Positions 46,987-56,805 are shown, counted from the first letter of the stretch. The stretch is DNA of 64,000 bases from Litoreibacter janthinus (GCF_900111945.1 NZ_FOYO01000001.1:2487751-2551750); one strand, 5' to 3'. The notes: generated from the sequence alone by a model not told the origin. Program-made: numbers and translations.

Positions 46987-47426
46987 GCCTCTGACCCAAG
47001 ATGTTTTGCCAAAGCGTCCAGTGCCAACACATAACTCGTCGCGCCGAACCCAGCGATCTGACCCAAGGCCACCGGAGCGACGAAGGATTTGTGCCGGAAT
47101 TCTTCACGGGCGTGGATGTTTGACAAGTGAACCTCAACGACGGGCAATTCAACAGACGCAATGGCATCCATAATCGCTACTGATGTGTGTGTGAAGGCAC
47201 CGGCATTCATTACGATCCCTCCATGGACGCCCTTGGCCTCATGTATCGCATCAATCAGAACGCCCTCATGGTTGGACTGTAGACAGGTAACGTCCAATCC
47301 AACTGTCGCCCCGTGGTTTCTACACAGATCCTCAACATCGGCCAGAGTAACGGAACCGTAGACCTCGGGCTGGCGGGTGCCAAGCAAATTCAGATTTGGC
47401 CCATTGAGGACAAGTACAGAGATCAT
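46983..47426 (-). CDS. aroQ: Type II 3-dehydroquinate dehydratase
   Basis: A 147-residue enzyme of the shikimate pathway (3-dehydroquinate to 3-dehydroshikimate). [35 protein letters not shown] and [15 protein letters not shown] are the type II signatures; Tyr in the first and His in the last motif are catalytic. AAGGAAC precedes the ATG. The downstream LuxR regulator overlaps its stop. Confidence 0.95.
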   Translation of the reverse strand: MISVLVLNGPNLNLLGTRQPEVYGSVTLADVEDLCRNHGATVGLDVTCLQSNHEGVLIDAIHEAKGVHGGIVMNAGAFTHTSVAIMDAIASVELPVVEVHLSNIHAREEFRHKSFVAPVALGQIAGFGATSYVLALDALAKHLGSEA

Positions 47427-47805
47427 CGGTTGTTCCTTGAATTTCCGAGTAGATAACTAGGGCGTGGAAACCATCCTGTCGAGTAATTTACAGATAGTAC
47501 ATGCGCTTTCCGGCAATAGCTAACGCAGCGCGGCAAGCTAGAGACCAGCTAAAGCAGAATGGTTCATACGAAGGGGTGCTCGGAAACCAGAGCATGAGCC
47601 CGGCGATCAAACCATCGAGAGGGTGCGAAACATGCGATCTAAAAGTTGGCACGCGGATGGCAGGCATATGTAAATCGGGGCGCCCCGGTATCACACACCC
47701 TTAATGCTTGTAATCAGTATTATGTAACATATGATTGGATCAAAAAGTGCGCCTTACATCACAAAGTTATCACAAGGCATTAAAATATATGAACAATCCA
47801 AAGTC
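47427..47805. other. Gene-free region between aroQ and phoB
   Basis: 379 bases, more AT-rich than its surroundings near 47700-47800. It should contain the aroQ promoter and the end of the pho operon transcript. I see no convincing gene, terminator or repeat; a 67-codon frame at 47501 lacks a ribosome-binding site. Confidence 0.45.
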
Positions 47806-48492
47806 TCAGCCTAGTGCATAGCCCGCGCCGCGCACCGTCCTGACTGGATCATCGCCCCCAGTTGAACACAGAACTTTGCGCAATCGGCCGACATGAACAT
47901 CGACAGTCCGCGTATCAACATAGATGTCTCGGCCCCAGACACGATCCAGAAGCTGCTCACGCGACCAAACGCGACCGGGTCGTTCCATAAAGGTCGCCAG
48001 AAGACGAAACTCGGTCGGCCCAAGCTTCAACTGCACCTCGTCTCTGAAAACGCGATGCTCCTCGATATCCATCACCAGATCATCGAATTCGAGCCTTTGC
48101 CCCACACTAGACGGTCGCGAGCGACGGAGCTGAGTGCGAATGCGGGCCAGAAGTTCCGCCACCGAATACGGCTTTACCACATAGTCGTCTGCGCCAGTTT
48201 CAAGGCCTCGGACACGGTCATCTTCTTCAGAGCGCGCTGATAGCATGATCACCGGAATGCCGCGCGTTTCAGGCTTGGCCTTCATTTGACGACAGATTTC
48301 GATGCCAGAGACGTTGGGAAGCATCCAATCCAGAACGACGACATCCGGAGCATATTCCTGAACACGCAGAAGCGCTTCGTCTCCATTTGCTGCAGTTTCA
48401 ACCTGATACCCTTCGGCCCGAATATTATAGGCCAGCACTTCGCGCTGCGACGGGTCATCTTCAACCACAAGAACAATAGGTTGCGTGGACAT
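47806..48492 (-). CDS. phoB: Phosphate regulon response regulator PhoB
   Basis: A 228-residue OmpR-family regulator. The receiver has the phosphorylated aspartate in VVLDWMLPNVSG and the lysine in DDYVVKPYS; the DNA-binding winged helix has LKLGPTEFRLLATFMERPG and VDVHVGRLRKVL. It binds PHO boxes when phosphate is scarce. It is the last gene of the pho-pst cluster, one base after phoU. Confidence 0.97.
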   Translation of the reverse strand: MSTQPIVLVVEDDPSQREVLAYNIRAEGYQVETAANGDEALLRVQEYAPDVVVLDWMLPNVSGIEICRQMKAKPETRGIPVIMLSARSEEDDRVRGLETGADDYVVKPYSVAELLARIRTQLRRSRPSSVGQRLEFDDLVMDIEEHRVFRDEVQLKLGPTEFRLLATFMERPGRVWSREQLLDRVWGRDIYVDTRTVDVHVGRLRKVLCSTGGDDPVRTVRGAGYALG

Positions 48493-48493
48493 C

Positions 48494-49213
48494 TTAAACT
48501 TGACCTATAGCGCTGTCCGTTGAGGTTCTATCTTGCTTTTCGCGATCTTCATCTGGCAAGGCACCGGTCACGAGATATATCACTTGCTCGCAAATCGAGG
48601 TGACGTGATCACCCATACGCTCCACGTTCTTCGCAATAAAATGTAGATGCATACAAGCAGTTATGTTGCGCGGGTCTTCCATCATATGAGTCAGGAACTC
48701 GCGAAACAGCGCGTTGTACATCTGATCCACATCCGTATCCCGCTGGCGCACATCCTCTGCCAAGGCGACATCGCGTTGGATATAGGCGTCTAATGCGTCT
48801 TTAAGCATCAGGTTCACCAGTTGTGTCATGCGGCGCAAGGAGCCGCCTGCCCCTGTGACTGCTGGCATCTCAGACAAGACAGATGTGCGCTTGCCGAGGT
48901 TTTTGGCATAGTCGCCCATGCGCTCCAGATTGCCCGAGATTTTGAGCACTGATAGCACTGTTCGCAGGTCACCCGCCGCGGGCGATCGCACAGCGATCAC
49001 ACGTGCGACTTCAGATGCGACCTGTTCTTCCAGCGCGTCGATGAGCTTGTCGTTCTTGCGCACTTGCTCAGCAAGTTCGGTGTCGCGCATCTCTAGCGCA
49101 CGTGCAGAGTCGGAAATCGCAGTTTCCACCAAGCCGCCCATTTTCATGATCAGGGCCTGTACGGCTTCCAAATCACGATCAAAAGCGGAGGCGATATGTC
49201 CTTGGTCCATCAT
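48494..49213 (-). CDS. phoU: Phosphate signalling protein PhoU
   Basis: A 239-residue all-helical protein with two PhoU repeats: VQALIMKMGGLVETAISDS, SGNLERMGDYAKNLGKR in the first, and FIAKNVERMGDHVTSICEQ in the second, with metal-binding E(R)xxD residues. It links the Pst transporter state to PhoR. It starts with two ATG codons after GGGAG. Confidence 0.96.
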   Translation of the reverse strand: MMDQGHIASAFDRDLEAVQALIMKMGGLVETAISDSARALEMRDTELAEQVRKNDKLIDALEEQVASEVARVIAVRSPAAGDLRTVLSVLKISGNLERMGDYAKNLGKRTSVLSEMPAVTGAGGSLRRMTQLVNLMLKDALDAYIQRDVALAEDVRQRDTDVDQMYNALFREFLTHMMEDPRNITACMHLHFIAKNVERMGDHVTSICEQVIYLVTGALPDEDREKQDRTSTDSAIGQV

Positions 49214-49226
49214 TGTTTTAAGCTCC

Positions 49227-50030
49227 CTACCCGATCCGGCCGGTGATGTAACTCTCGGTGCGGCTGTCTTCGGGGTTGGTGAAAATCTTGTTGGTGTCGC
49301 CGTATTCTACAAGGTCGCCCAAGTGGAAGAACGCCGTCTTCTGGCTCACGCGCGCAGCTTGTTGCATAGAGTGGGTTACGATGACGACGGTGTAATTTGC
49401 GCGCAGTTCGTCGATCAGTTCCTCGACCTGTGCGGTCGCAATCGGGTCAAGCGCTGAACATGGCTCGTCCATCAGCAAAACTTCTGGCGCAGTGGCAATC
49501 GCGCGCCCGATACACAAGCGTTGCTGTTGCCCGCCAGAAAGGCCTGTTCCGGGCTGGTGCAAGCGGTCTTTCACCTCGTCCCAGATCGCGGCGCGACGCA
49601 GGGATTGTTCAACAATTTCATCAAGTTCCGCTTTGTTCTTCGCCAATCCGTGAATCGTCGGTCCGTAGGCCACATTGTCATAGATCGATTTTGGAAACGG
49701 GTTCGGCTTTTGAAACACCATACCAACACGGGCGCGCAGTTGCACCGGATCGACCGACTTGGCATAGATATCTTCGCCCTCGAGCAGGATATCACCCGTC
49801 ACGCGGCAAATGTCGATCGTGTCATTCATTCGGTTTATACAGCGCAGGAAGGTGGACTTCCCGCAGCCAGATGGGCCGATAAATGCCGTCACGGCTTTGT
49901 TCTCGATCTCCACGTCCACGCCTTTGATGGCGTGCGTGTCGCCATAGAACACGTCCACGCCCTTGGCGCTAATCTTGATATCTTTGGACATGGTCCGCTC
50001 CGTCTGAAGTGTCTGAGTTGTATCGAGCAT
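49227..50030 (-). CDS. pstB: Phosphate ABC transporter ATP-binding protein PstB
   Basis: A 267-residue ABC ATPase with Walker [10 protein letters not shown], signature LSGGQQQRL, Walker [12 protein letters not shown] and the switch histidine in [11 protein letters not shown]. It powers phosphate import by PstCA. A second in-frame ATG at 49991 has a better GGAG site and may be the true start. It follows pstA after 3 bp. Confidence 0.95.
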   Translation of the reverse strand: MLDTTQTLQTERTMSKDIKISAKGVDVFYGDTHAIKGVDVEIENKAVTAFIGPSGCGKSTFLRCINRMNDTIDICRVTGDILLEGEDIYAKSVDPVQLRARVGMVFQKPNPFPKSIYDNVAYGPTIHGLAKNKAELDEIVEQSLRRAAIWDEVKDRLHQPGTGLSGGQQQRLCIGRAIATAPEVLLMDEPCSALDPIATAQVEELIDELRANYTVVIVTHSMQQAARVSQKTAFFHLGDLVEYGDTNKIFTNPEDSRTESYITGRIG

Positions 50031-50033
50031 CTT

Positions 50034-51812
50034 TTACCACCGCCTTTCAAACCGTTTTCGCAGGAACACAGCGATGGCGTTCATGACCACTAGGAAAAGC
50101 AAAAGGACGCAGATCGCCGCCGAGGTTCGGGCCTCAAAGGCGCGTTCCGGGAAGTCGGACCAGCGGAATACCTGCACCGGCAACACGCTGGCACTGTCTG
50201 TGATCGAACCGGGAATATCGACGATGAAAGCCACCATCCCGATCATGATCAACGGTGCTGTTTCCCCTAAAGCCTGCGCCATCCCGATGATCGTGCCGGT
50301 CAGGATGCCGGGCATCGCAAGTGGCAAGACGTGGTGGAACGTGGCCTGCAAGGGCGATGCCCCAAGGCCTACAGCCGCGTCGCGGATTGACGGTGGCACG
50401 GCGCGGATTGCGGCGCGAGAGGCAATAATGATCGTCGGCAAGGTCATCAAGGCCAGAACGATACCGCCCGCCAATGGCGCGGACCTCGGCACTCCGAACA
50501 CCCCAAGGAACACCGAAAGTCCCAGCAGGCCGAACACAATCGATGGAACCGCAGCAAGGTTGTTGATGTTGACCTCGACAAAGTCGGTCAGCTTGTTCTT
50601 GGGCGCGAATTCCTCAAGATAGATCGCCGCCAGAACACCCGTCGGAAAGGCCAGCAGGAAGGTGACAAGCATCGTCCAGAACGACCCCGCCACAGCCCCC
50701 CAAATGCCGGCCAACTCGGGCTCGCGGCTGTCGCCGGCGGTGAAGAAGCGGCTGTTGAAAACCACATCCACCCTGCCCTGCGATTTCAATTCCTCGATCC
50801 AGATGATTTGAAGATCGGACACCTTGCGCGATTCCTCGGGCAGGTCGGTCGTGTAAAGCCCCCAACTGTTGGACGCCGAGACGTCACGCGCCATCGGGAT
50901 AACAGCCTCTGCAACGCCACCATTCGGCGTGATGCGTGTCATCTTCAGCCAACCATCTGCAACATTGATCAGTACGGATCGATTGTGCTCCCCCAATGTT
51001 TCATCCCCACCAGGGGCAGCCGCACGAGCTTCTAGGTCATCCGCCGCCGCCAAAAGCGCGTCGCGCGCTGCGGCGCGGGCCGTGGCCAGCTGTGTGTTCT
51101 TCTCGCGCTCCTCGGCAGTCTCAGCTGCCTCTGCGCGGCGCTCGAATTCCACCACCCCGTTGTTTTGCAAACGCGCCTGACCGCGGACCTTGTCGGCCTC
51201 GACAATCAGACCTTCTTTCACGCGTTCCAATGCCTTGGTGAAATCATCTGCGGTCGAGGATACGAGATACTTTTCGCCGTCTTGCGTGAGGGTCAGGTTG
51301 CCTTCGACCGGTTTTGAAACGAACGCGCCAAACGAGCCCTTGAGGTAAAGGTCAGTCACATCGGATGCGAGAAACGGATAGTTGATCGTCTGACCAAGCA
51401 GCGAGGTATCAGCAGAAACCTTATCTGCAAGCTCAAATGCAGCCCCCGCAGAAATCAGGTCATACAAATCTCGCCGTGCGCTGCGGCTTTTCGCATTCGG
51501 AAACTGCTCTTTCAGCATATCCTTGCTCAACCCCGAAAAATCCGCGCGACGAATGATCGCCGGATCATTGGTGCCGTCCGGATCAAGCTCTGCGGCATCC
51601 AAGGTAATGGGGAGCGTCAGGTAGGTTTCCGTCAGCGCACCACCTGCTTTGGTGAAGACCGAACCCAACAGGGCCACCAGCGCGGCTGCCGCCAGTGCCA
51701 ACGCGATGATGCCATAGGCCTTTAGGCGCGTCTCGGCGGCACGGCGCATTCGAACCCGTTTGGTCGAGGCCTCGCCGGTGTGGCCGCCTGTCAATGCTGT
51801 CATATCAACCAT
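50034..51812 (-). CDS. pstA: Phosphate ABC transporter permease PstA with long N-terminal domain
   Basis: A 592-residue protein, about twice the length of enteric PstA. After an N-terminal membrane helix (about 32-55) comes a 300-residue non-membrane region (DUF3333-like, with a charged coiled-coil-like stretch of Glu/Ala/Arg around 220-255). The permease domain starts near residue 370 and holds the EAA-like loop AAVGLGASPLQATFHHVLPLA. The extension is seen in other alphaproteobacteria; its role is not established. Confidence 0.93.
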   Translation of the reverse strand: MVDMTALTGGHTGEASTKRVRMRRAAETRLKAYGIIALALAAAALVALLGSVFTKAGGALTETYLTLPITLDAAELDPDGTNDPAIIRRADFSGLSKDMLKEQFPNAKSRSARRDLYDLISAGAAFELADKVSADTSLLGQTINYPFLASDVTDLYLKGSFGAFVSKPVEGNLTLTQDGEKYLVSSTADDFTKALERVKEGLIVEADKVRGQARLQNNGVVEFERRAEAAETAEEREKNTQLATARAAARDALLAAADDLEARAAAPGGDETLGEHNRSVLINVADGWLKMTRITPNGGVAEAVIPMARDVSASNSWGLYTTDLPEESRKVSDLQIIWIEELKSQGRVDVVFNSRFFTAGDSREPELAGIWGAVAGSFWTMLVTFLLAFPTGVLAAIYLEEFAPKNKLTDFVEVNINNLAAVPSIVFGLLGLSVFLGVFGVPRSAPLAGGIVLALMTLPTIIIASRAAIRAVPPSIRDAAVGLGASPLQATFHHVLPLAMPGILTGTIIGMAQALGETAPLIMIGMVAFIVDIPGSITDSASVLPVQVFRWSDFPERAFEARTSAAICVLLLFLVVMNAIAVFLRKRFERRW

Positions 51813-51824
51813 TTGCCAGGCCCC

Positions 51825-53201
51825 TTAGTCGTAAAGTTCGCGATATTTGCGCACGACACGTTGCGCAGCGATGTTCATAAGCAAGGTCACGCAGAACAAT
51901 GTGAACCCCAACGTGAAGGCAGGACCTGCGGCTGTCGACGCTTCTGTGTCGCCGGTGATCAGCATGACGATCTGCACGGTCACCGTGGTCACGGCCTCCA
52001 GCGGGTTGGCAGTCAGGTTCGCCCCCTGCCCTGCGGCCATTACCACGATCATCGTCTCGCCAACCGCGCGGGAAATCCCTAGCAACACAGCAGACACGAT
52101 CCCCGGCAATGCGGCCGGCAAGACAACTTGGCGAATGGTCTCCGCTTTTGTCGCGCCCAACCCGTAGGATCCGTCACGCAGGCTTTGCGGTACCGCATTG
52201 ATCACATCGTCCGAGAGGGAGGAGATGAACGGGATGATCATGATCCCCATAACAATCCCCGCTGCCAAGGCGCTCTCGGATGCGATGGTTAGACCAATGG
52301 CCTCGCCGGAATTTCGAATAAACGGCGCAAGCGTGATCGCCGCGAAGAAGCCATAAACAACTGTCGGAATACCGGCCAGCAGCTCCAGCATCGGCTTGGC
52401 CCATGCACGCACCTTTGGTCCGGCAAAGTCAGACAGGTATATCGCGGAAAGCAGCCCGATCGGAACAGCGACCAGCATGGCAATGACAGTGATCATCAAC
52501 GTGCCGGCAAACAGCGGTATCGCCCCGACCTTATCGGGATCAAGCTTGCCAGCCTGGACGCCGGACAACGGGGACCAGGTTGTCCCGAACAGGAACTTAT
52601 GGACCTGCCAGTCAATGTTGTTGAAAAAGTTGATCGTCTCGAAAATCAAAGACATCACGATGCCGACCGTGGTCAGGATCGCGATCACCGCTGTCAGCAT
52701 CAAAATCCGCCCGATGATTGTCTCGGAACGGTTGCGCGCCCTCCAGTCCGGAGCGATTTTCCCCAAGGCCCAGATGCCAGCAGAAACTGCGGCGACAACC
52801 GACAGTGCGATAGTGCCCCATTGATGAAGTCGTTCTGCGGCGGAAACCTGTTGGGCAATATCTTCGCGCAGCGCATCAGTTCTGGATGCAATGCCCCCGC
52901 TGGCAAGAGCGCGGGCGTCCGAGAGGACCAGTTCGGCCTCGATCGGCGACAACTCAGGCTGCGCGTCGAGAATGGAAGAGGTCAGCGCGCTTTCAACCCA
53001 AGCCCCCCACAGCAGACCGACCACCACCAGTACAATGATGCCAGCGATGGCGGACACCAGCAGTGCCAACGCACCGTGAAAGTTCGGACGGGAATGAAGC
53101 TGGCGAACTTCGCCCTGCACCACGGCAAGAGCACGGCGGCGGCCGAGAAAAAAGAACGCAAGCGCCAGCGCCAGGATCGCGAAGAAAGTGAGTATCAGCA
53201 T
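51825..53201 (-). CDS. pstC: Phosphate ABC transporter permease PstC
   Basis: A 458-residue permease. An added N-terminal part with two helices (about 5-20 and 48-70) and a soluble stretch precedes the core with six helices. The EAA loop reads YGLGATKAETIRQVVLPAALPG. It pairs with PstA to form the channel. The gene lies 91 bp after pstS with a stem-loop in the gap. Confidence 0.94.
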   Translation of the reverse strand: MLILTFFAILALALAFFFLGRRRALAVVQGEVRQLHSRPNFHGALALLVSAIAGIIVLVVVGLLWGAWVESALTSSILDAQPELSPIEAELVLSDARALASGGIASRTDALREDIAQQVSAAERLHQWGTIALSVVAAVSAGIWALGKIAPDWRARNRSETIIGRILMLTAVIAILTTVGIVMSLIFETINFFNNIDWQVHKFLFGTTWSPLSGVQAGKLDPDKVGAIPLFAGTLMITVIAMLVAVPIGLLSAIYLSDFAGPKVRAWAKPMLELLAGIPTVVYGFFAAITLAPFIRNSGEAIGLTIASESALAAGIVMGIMIIPFISSLSDDVINAVPQSLRDGSYGLGATKAETIRQVVLPAALPGIVSAVLLGISRAVGETMIVVMAAGQGANLTANPLEAVTTVTVQIVMLITGDTEASTAAGPAFTLGFTLFCVTLLMNIAAQRVVRKYRELYD

Positions 53202-53241
53202 CCGTCCCCCGAAGGAAATCTGTAGGTCTTGCGTCGAGCAG

Positions 53242-53269
53242 CAGGGGCAGCACCTTGGTGCCGCCCCTG
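53242..53269 (-). promoter_or_regulatory. Stem-loop between pstS and pstC
   Basis: CAGGGGC (53242-53248) pairs with GCCCCTG (53263-53269), and the inner GCACC pairs with GGTGC around a small loop. There is no U-tract in the minus direction. Such hairpins often protect the pstS mRNA so that the binding protein is made in excess over PstCAB. Confidence 0.55.
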
Positions 53270-53292
53270 CCCTGATTACTTAAGCCATAGGC

Positions 53293-54276
53293 TTAGTTCC
53301 ACTCGTTACCTGTCATCTTGGTCAGCGATTGCACGTTACCTGAAATGGTCTCGAACTCGTCTTCCGGCAGTGGGATAAGACCCTTGTCGACCAGATAGCC
53401 TTCTTCACCAGCGGCGGCTTCGGACATGAACTCGTTGGCGTATTCCTGCAATCCAGGGATCACGCCGACATGAGCGTTCTTGATGTAGAAATACAGCGAG
53501 CGGGCCACAGGATACGCGCCGTCGGCAATATTCTCGAAGGTTGGCTCGATGCCGTCCACAACGGCGCCTTGCAGCTTGTCGGAGTTCTGATCGAGGAACG
53601 AAAAGCCAAACACACCAACTGCGTTTGGATTGGCTTCCAGCTTGGAGACGATCAGGTTGTCGTTCTCGCCAGCTTCAATATAGGCTCCGTCTTCGCGGAT
53701 AGTGATGCCGTCGCACGCGATGCCTGCGCCTTCGCAGCCTTCGTGCATAACCAGCTCTTCGAACGCATCACGCGTCCCGGATGACGGGGGTGGTCCAAGC
53801 ACTTCGATTTTGATCGCTGGCAGCGATGGGTCAACATCGGACCACATTTCTGGCAATGGGCCCTGGGCGGCCAATGCGATCACCAGTTGCTCGCGAGTAA
53901 CGGAAAGTGACGGGCCGCCTTTGGCATTGGCAATAACGATACCGTCAAAGCCAACAACGGCTTCAGTGACTTCGGTTACGCCATTGTCTGCGCAGAGTTT
54001 GAACTCTTTCGCCTTCATGCGGCGCGACGCGTTGGTGATGTCTGGATGCTCGGTGCCAACACCGGCGCAAAACAGCTTGATACCGCCGCCGGAACCGGTC
54101 GATTCAACAACTGGCGTTTGGAAGTCGGTGGAGCGACCGAATTGCTCTGCAACAGCGGTCGAGAATGGGAATACGGTGGAAGAACCGACGATGCGGATCT
54201 GGTCACGGGCATCAGCAGCGGACGCGGCTGCGGCGGCAAGGATTGCGGCTGAGGCCACGGTTTTGACGAACGACAT
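53293..54276 (-). CDS. pstS: Phosphate-binding protein PstS
   Basis: A 327-residue periplasmic protein with a signal peptide (about 1-23). The phosphate-binding loops are visible: RIVGSSTVFPFSTAVAEQF, ESTGSGGGIKLFCAG and SSGTRDAFEELVM. AAAGGAG precedes the ATG. A PHO-box array lies 80-120 bp upstream, so it is the main induced gene of the cluster. Confidence 0.96.
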   Translation of the reverse strand: MSFVKTVASAAILAAAAASAADARDQIRIVGSSTVFPFSTAVAEQFGRSTDFQTPVVESTGSGGGIKLFCAGVGTEHPDITNASRRMKAKEFKLCADNGVTEVTEAVVGFDGIVIANAKGGPSLSVTREQLVIALAAQGPLPEMWSDVDPSLPAIKIEVLGPPPSSGTRDAFEELVMHEGCEGAGIACDGITIREDGAYIEAGENDNLIVSKLEANPNAVGVFGFSFLDQNSDKLQGAVVDGIEPTFENIADGAYPVARSLYFYIKNAHVGVIPGLQEYANEFMSEAAAGEEGYLVDKGLIPLPEDEFETISGNVQSLTKMTGNEWN

Positions 54277-54354
54277 AGGGTCACTCCTTTAAGTCATTTC
54301 AGCGCGCCCCACCCCCTTGGCGGCAGCGCATGACCGACGATCTAGAACCGTCAT

Positions 54355-54394
54355 GCTGACCTTTTGTGAACCTTTTGTAACACCTTCATGACAA
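54355..54394 (-). promoter_or_regulatory. Tandem PHO-box array upstream of pstS
   Basis: On the minus strand, 7-bp units resembling the CTGTCAT half-site repeat every 11 bp: TTGTCAT (54394-54388), GTGTTAC (54383-54377), GGTTCAC (54372-54366) and GGTCAGC (54361-54355), separated by 4-bp spacers (GAAG, AAAA, AAAA). The 11-bp direct repeat is the PhoB recognition pattern; four units could bind two PhoB dimers. Confidence 0.75.
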
Positions 54395-54417
54395 ACACCG
54401 AGCGTGCCGAAATTTAT

Positions 54418-55440
54418 TCACCCGACAGCGGGCAAAATTACCGAGAAACAGCTTCCAACACCTTGTTCAGACGTGATTTTTATTCGCCCACGGTGCCTGT
54501 TGACGATATGTTTAACTATCGCCAAACCAAGCCCAGTTCCCCCTAGGTCACGTGACCGATGGTCATCTACGCGGTAAAATCTCTCGGTCAAACGCGGGAT
54601 GTGAATGGGATCGATTCCAACGCCTTGGTCACGAATATCAACTTGGATCGCTGCTTGACGCAGAGCCTGATCCCGCTGGACCTTCTTGACGCCGACATGA
54701 ATGGTTTTGTCGCCGCCGCCATACTTGATCGCATTCTCGATCAGGTTCAGGAACAACTGGGTAAGTTGGTCACGATCCCCGCGCACTGGAAAACACTCCG
54801 TTAAATTTTCCGCATCAATAGCGATCCCCGAATCTGAAAGCTTCCCCTCTAGGGTCGCAATGGTCGAACGAAGCACGGCGGAGACATCGACCTCATCTCG
54901 GGGCCAGACACGTTCATCCACCTCAACACGGCTCAACGACAGCAGATCGCTGACCATTCGGTTCATCCGCTGGGCTTCTTGCTCCATGATCCCCAGAAAT
55001 CGGTCATGAGCGTCCACATCACCGCGCGCAGGCCCGCGCAAAGTCTCGATAAAGCCCATCAAACTCGTTAAAGGCGTACGCAATTCGTGGCTGATATTGG
55101 CCACAAAATCGCGCCGCATGAGCTCGCTGCCCTCAAGCCGAGACTGATCCTCGAAGCTGACAACCGCAGAGCGGTCCGGCAAAGGGTTGGCCTTGCACAA
55201 ATAGGGGCTCTCGCCCGAAACGCCTGACAGCAAAAACCGTGCGGAGCCTGCCCTGCCCTCATCCAAGGCCCCTTCAATCGCGGCGACCGTTGGCCCCTGC
55301 CTGAGCAGCGAGATCGCGTTCGAACCTGAAATATCCCGCCCGAACATCTCGACGGCACCTTGATTTGCCGTGGTAATATGCCGGTTCTGCGAGACGATCA
55401 GTACGGGCAGTGGAATACCGTCAATAACAGCCTCAAGCAT
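54418..55440 (-). CDS. phoR: Phosphate regulon sensor histidine kinase PhoR, soluble form
   Basis: A 340-residue kinase. It begins directly with a PAS-like domain (about 1-95), then the HisKA dimerisation helix with the phospho-accepting His118 (FVANISHELRTPLTSLMGF) and the ATPase domain (N-box LNLIENAIKYG, DQGVGI, GGTGLGLAIV). There is no membrane helix, unlike classical PhoR, and an in-frame TAA lies five codons before the ATG, so no N-terminal extension is possible. AAGGGG precedes the ATG. It heads the pst-pho cluster. Confidence 0.93.
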   Translation of the reverse strand: MLEAVIDGIPLPVLIVSQNRHITTANQGAVEMFGRDISGSNAISLLRQGPTVAAIEGALDEGRAGSARFLLSGVSGESPYLCKANPLPDRSAVVSFEDQSRLEGSELMRRDFVANISHELRTPLTSLMGFIETLRGPARGDVDAHDRFLGIMEQEAQRMNRMVSDLLSLSRVEVDERVWPRDEVDVSAVLRSTIATLEGKLSDSGIAIDAENLTECFPVRGDRDQLTQLFLNLIENAIKYGGGDKTIHVGVKKVQRDQALRQAAIQVDIRDQGVGIDPIHIPRLTERFYRVDDHRSRDLGGTGLGLAIVKHIVNRHRGRIKITSEQGVGSCFSVILPAVG

Positions 55441-55490
55441 CGGGCGCGCCCCTTAAAGTTTGCTCTGTCATGATCTGATCTCTATGGAGC

Positions 55491-55546
55491 AAAATTAACC
55501 CTTCGGTTAGGGACAGCCGACGACGCAGCTTTCCATCTAGCTGCGT
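55491..55546 (-). terminator. Probable terminator of the obgE-proB-proA unit
   Basis: A first stem ACGCAGCT/AGCTGCGT (55546-55523) spans the proA stop, and a second, TAACC/GGTTA around a 4-nt loop (55509-55496), is followed on the minus strand by ATTTT. The U-tract is short, so termination may be partial. Confidence 0.5.
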
Positions 55547-56805
55547 ACGGTGCCATCACCCGTCACGATATACTTGAACGACGTCAGCTGTTCCGCACCA
55601 ACCGGGCCACGCGCGTGCATCTTGCCCGTGGCGATCCCGATCTCAGCGCCCATGCCGAACTCACCGCCATCCGCGAATTGGGTCGAGGCATTATGCATCA
55701 GGATCGCACTATCAAGGCGCGACAGGAACAAGTCGGCCGTGGCCTGATCCTCGGTCATAATGCAGTCCGTGTGATTGGAGCCATATTGGCGGATGTGATC
55801 CATCGCTTCCTCAACACTCGCAACGGTCTTCGCGGCGATTTCCATATCCAAAAACTCATGCCCCCAGTGGCTTTCGTCAGCAGGCGTTGTCCCATCGATA
55901 GACGACAGTTTCATGTCGGCATCCACTGTCACACCCTTGTCTAGCAACGCGCGGATCACGCCTTGCCCTATCGTTTCGACCACATCTTCGTGGATCAACA
56001 AGCATTCTGCCGCGCCGCAAATTCCGGTGCGGCGTGTCTTGGCATTCAGCACGACATTCAGGGTTTTGACGGGGTCTGCGGCCTTGTCGATATAGATGTG
56101 AACGATGCCTTCAAGATGCGCAAATACCGGCACGCGGGCTTCGCGTTGGACAAGCCCCACAAGCCCTTTGCCGCCACGGGGCACGATAACGTCGATACAG
56201 TCGGTCATCGTCAGCATTTCCGACACTGCCGCCCGATCACGCGTGGGCACCAGTTGGATCGCGCTTTCGGGCAGCCCAGCGTCTCGCAAACCTTTGACAA
56301 GGCAGTCATGGATAACAGTGGAGGAATGGAAACTTTCCGAGCCGCCCCGCAGGATCACCGCATTGCCCGCCTTCAGGCACAACGCCCCGGCATCGGCCGT
56401 CACGTTAGGACGGCTTTCATAAATCACGCCAATCACCCCGAGCGGCGTGCGCACGCGCTTGATATGCAGGCCTGACGCCATATCCCATTCTGCAATGACT
56501 TCGCCGACAGGATCAATCTGATCAGCCACTGCACGCAGCCCATCCTGCATGGCGCGAATGCGATCTTCGTCCAACATCAACCGGTCCATCATGGCAGGAG
56601 ACAGACCTTTCTCGCGACCGAACTCCAGATCAAGTGTGTTGGCTTCGATAATCTCAGCGCGGCGGTCCCAAACGGCCTCGGCTGCGCTGACAAGCGCCGC
56701 GTGCTTTCGTTCGGCCGTTGCAAAGGACAATTCCGCCGCGGCAGCGCGGGCTTTGCGACCAATCTCAGCCATCAGAGCAGGAATGTTTGCGTCGGTTTGT
56801 GTCAT
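55537..56805 (-). CDS. proA: Gamma-glutamyl phosphate reductase
   Basis: A 422-residue NADPH-dependent enzyme of proline synthesis. The catalytic cysteine is in [17 protein letters not shown], and [19 protein letters not shown] and [15 protein letters not shown] are family signatures. It reduces the product of ProB to glutamate semialdehyde. It lies 33 bp after proB. Confidence 0.97.
   Translation of the reverse strand: MTQTDANIPALMAEIGRKARAAAAELSFATAERKHAALVSAAEAVWDRRAEIIEANTLDLEFGREKGLSPAMMDRLMLDEDRIRAMQDGLRAVADQIDPVGEVIAEWDMASGLHIKRVRTPLGVIGVIYESRPNVTADAGALCLKAGNAVILRGGSESFHSSTVIHDCLVKGLRDAGLPESAIQLVPTRDRAAVSEMLTMTDCIDVIVPRGGKGLVGLVQREARVPVFAHLEGIVHIYIDKAADPVKTLNVVLNAKTRRTGICGAAECLLIHEDVVETIGQGVIRALLDKGVTVDADMKLSSIDGTTPADESHWGHEFLDMEIAAKTVASVEEAMDHIRQYGSNHTDCIMTEDQATADLFLSRLDSAILMHNASTQFADGGEFGMGAEIGIATGKMHARGPVGAEQLTSFKYIVTGDGTVRS

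Noticed and set aside
47501-47704. 67-codon frame with three cysteines between aroQ and phoB
   Set aside because: No ribosome-binding site, no family match and no codon bias like neighbouring genes.
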